The notes below the pieces were generated by a model. The model was not told the origin of the DNA and searched no databases. It saw only the letters and a list, made by a program, of their open reading frames with translations. This document shows, piece by piece, positions 7,311-7,455 of a stretch of 7,455 nucleotides of DNA. Both the position numbers and the translations under genes were made by a program. The number at the start of each line of letters is the position of its first letter. Position 1 is the stretch's first letter. The stretch lies in contig WTJQ01000423.1 in assembly GCA_011524785.1 (NCBI GenBank), positions 4,820 through 12,274 of the forward strand, given 5' to 3'. This stretch comes from Planctomycetota bacterium. Its GTDB lineage: Bacteria; Planctomycetota; UBA1135; GCA-002686595.

Positions 7311-7455
7311 CTAGAAGTCGACGGTGATGCCGTTCGAGAAGTTGGAGACGCCACCCACGTCCCGATACCAGAGCTGGAAGTGCCAGGTGGAGCCGGTGCT
7401 GATGACGCCGCCGGGAGGGGAGGGAAGGGTCGTGGGGACGTCGAAGCCCGTCCCC
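7311..7455 (-). CDS. C-terminal 47 residues of a probable secreted protein with a WYRD...SNFSNG tail (5' end outside window)
   Basis: The stop is TAG at 7313-7311 and the frame stays open to the right edge, giving 47 residues. Readable parts include GSTWHFQLWYRD, followed by VGGVSNFSNGITVDF at the extreme C terminus. The aromatic-rich strand (WHFQLWYRD) and the closing alternation of polar and hydrophobic residues (SNGITVDF) look like the last strands of an extracellular beta domain. From memory, very similar tails (FQ.WYRD...SNFS.G..V.F) close many large secreted proteins of Planctomycetota, where they may act as a shared C-terminal module. The rest of the protein is not visible, so its function cannot be stated. 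A hairpin 7 bases downstream probably ends the transcript. The lipoprotein gene starts 147 bp further on, so the two may be separate units. Coding status is well supported by codon pattern and motif; the family link is recollection, not a search. Confidence 0.75.
   Translation of the reverse strand, partial: GTGFDVPTTLPSPPGGVISTGSTWHFQLWYRDVGGVSNFSNGITVDF

Overview
This is a very GC-rich bacterial window (roughly 70% by eye). All recognisable genes lie on the minus strand, so the transcription order is right to left: a truncated secreted or surface protein (7311 to the right edge), a lipoprotein with a right-handed beta-helix (4821-7163), and a very large sigma-54 activator (44-4768). The two complete genes fill nearly all of the window. 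The gaps are 147 bp (7164-7310), 52 bp (4769-4820) and 43 bp at the left edge. No tRNA, rRNA, CRISPR array or insertion sequence was seen.

Organism: the sequence suggests a Planctomycetota or Myxococcota lineage. Three things point that way: a giant kinase-like / STAND-like / TPR / GAF / sigma-54 AAA+ / Fis fusion, a lipoprotein with a disordered Gly/Asp/Pro linker after the lipid Cys, and a neighbouring protein ending in a WYRD...SNFSNG...V.F tail. From memory, such tails recur in large paralogous families of marine Planctomycetota (Saltatorellus-like). This assignment is an inference, not a search result.

Layout: the 1574-residue regulator keeps every hallmark of a working sigma-54 activator at its C terminus: Walker A, a GAYTGA loop, Walker B, arginine-finger region, PWPGQVREL and a Fis-type HTH. 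Its N-terminal half resembles a Ser/Thr kinase followed by a STAND NTPase, but both look catalytically eroded. The kinase part lacks the glycine loop, the beta-3 Lys and the alpha-C Glu, and has DMD instead of DFG. The STAND-like part has no Walker A or Walker B. It may therefore be a binding scaffold that passes signals through TPR and GAF modules to an intact transcription motor. The 780-residue lipoprotein has an FN3-like domain, a beta-helix of at least eight coils with regular Asn and Cys ladders, and a C-terminal Ig-like (SbsA/Big_5-like) domain.

Regulation: a perfect 7-bp dyad (TGGACAG-N4-CTGTCCA) sits 4 bases before the regulator start codon and is a candidate autoregulatory operator. 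A strong 11-bp hairpin, overlapped by two alternative pairings, lies just ahead of the lipoprotein start. A compound hairpin 7 bases after the stop of the upstream gene is a candidate terminator. Lipoprotein and regulator may be co-transcribed. The regulator ends inside a perfect 23-bp tandem duplication that copies its stop codon.
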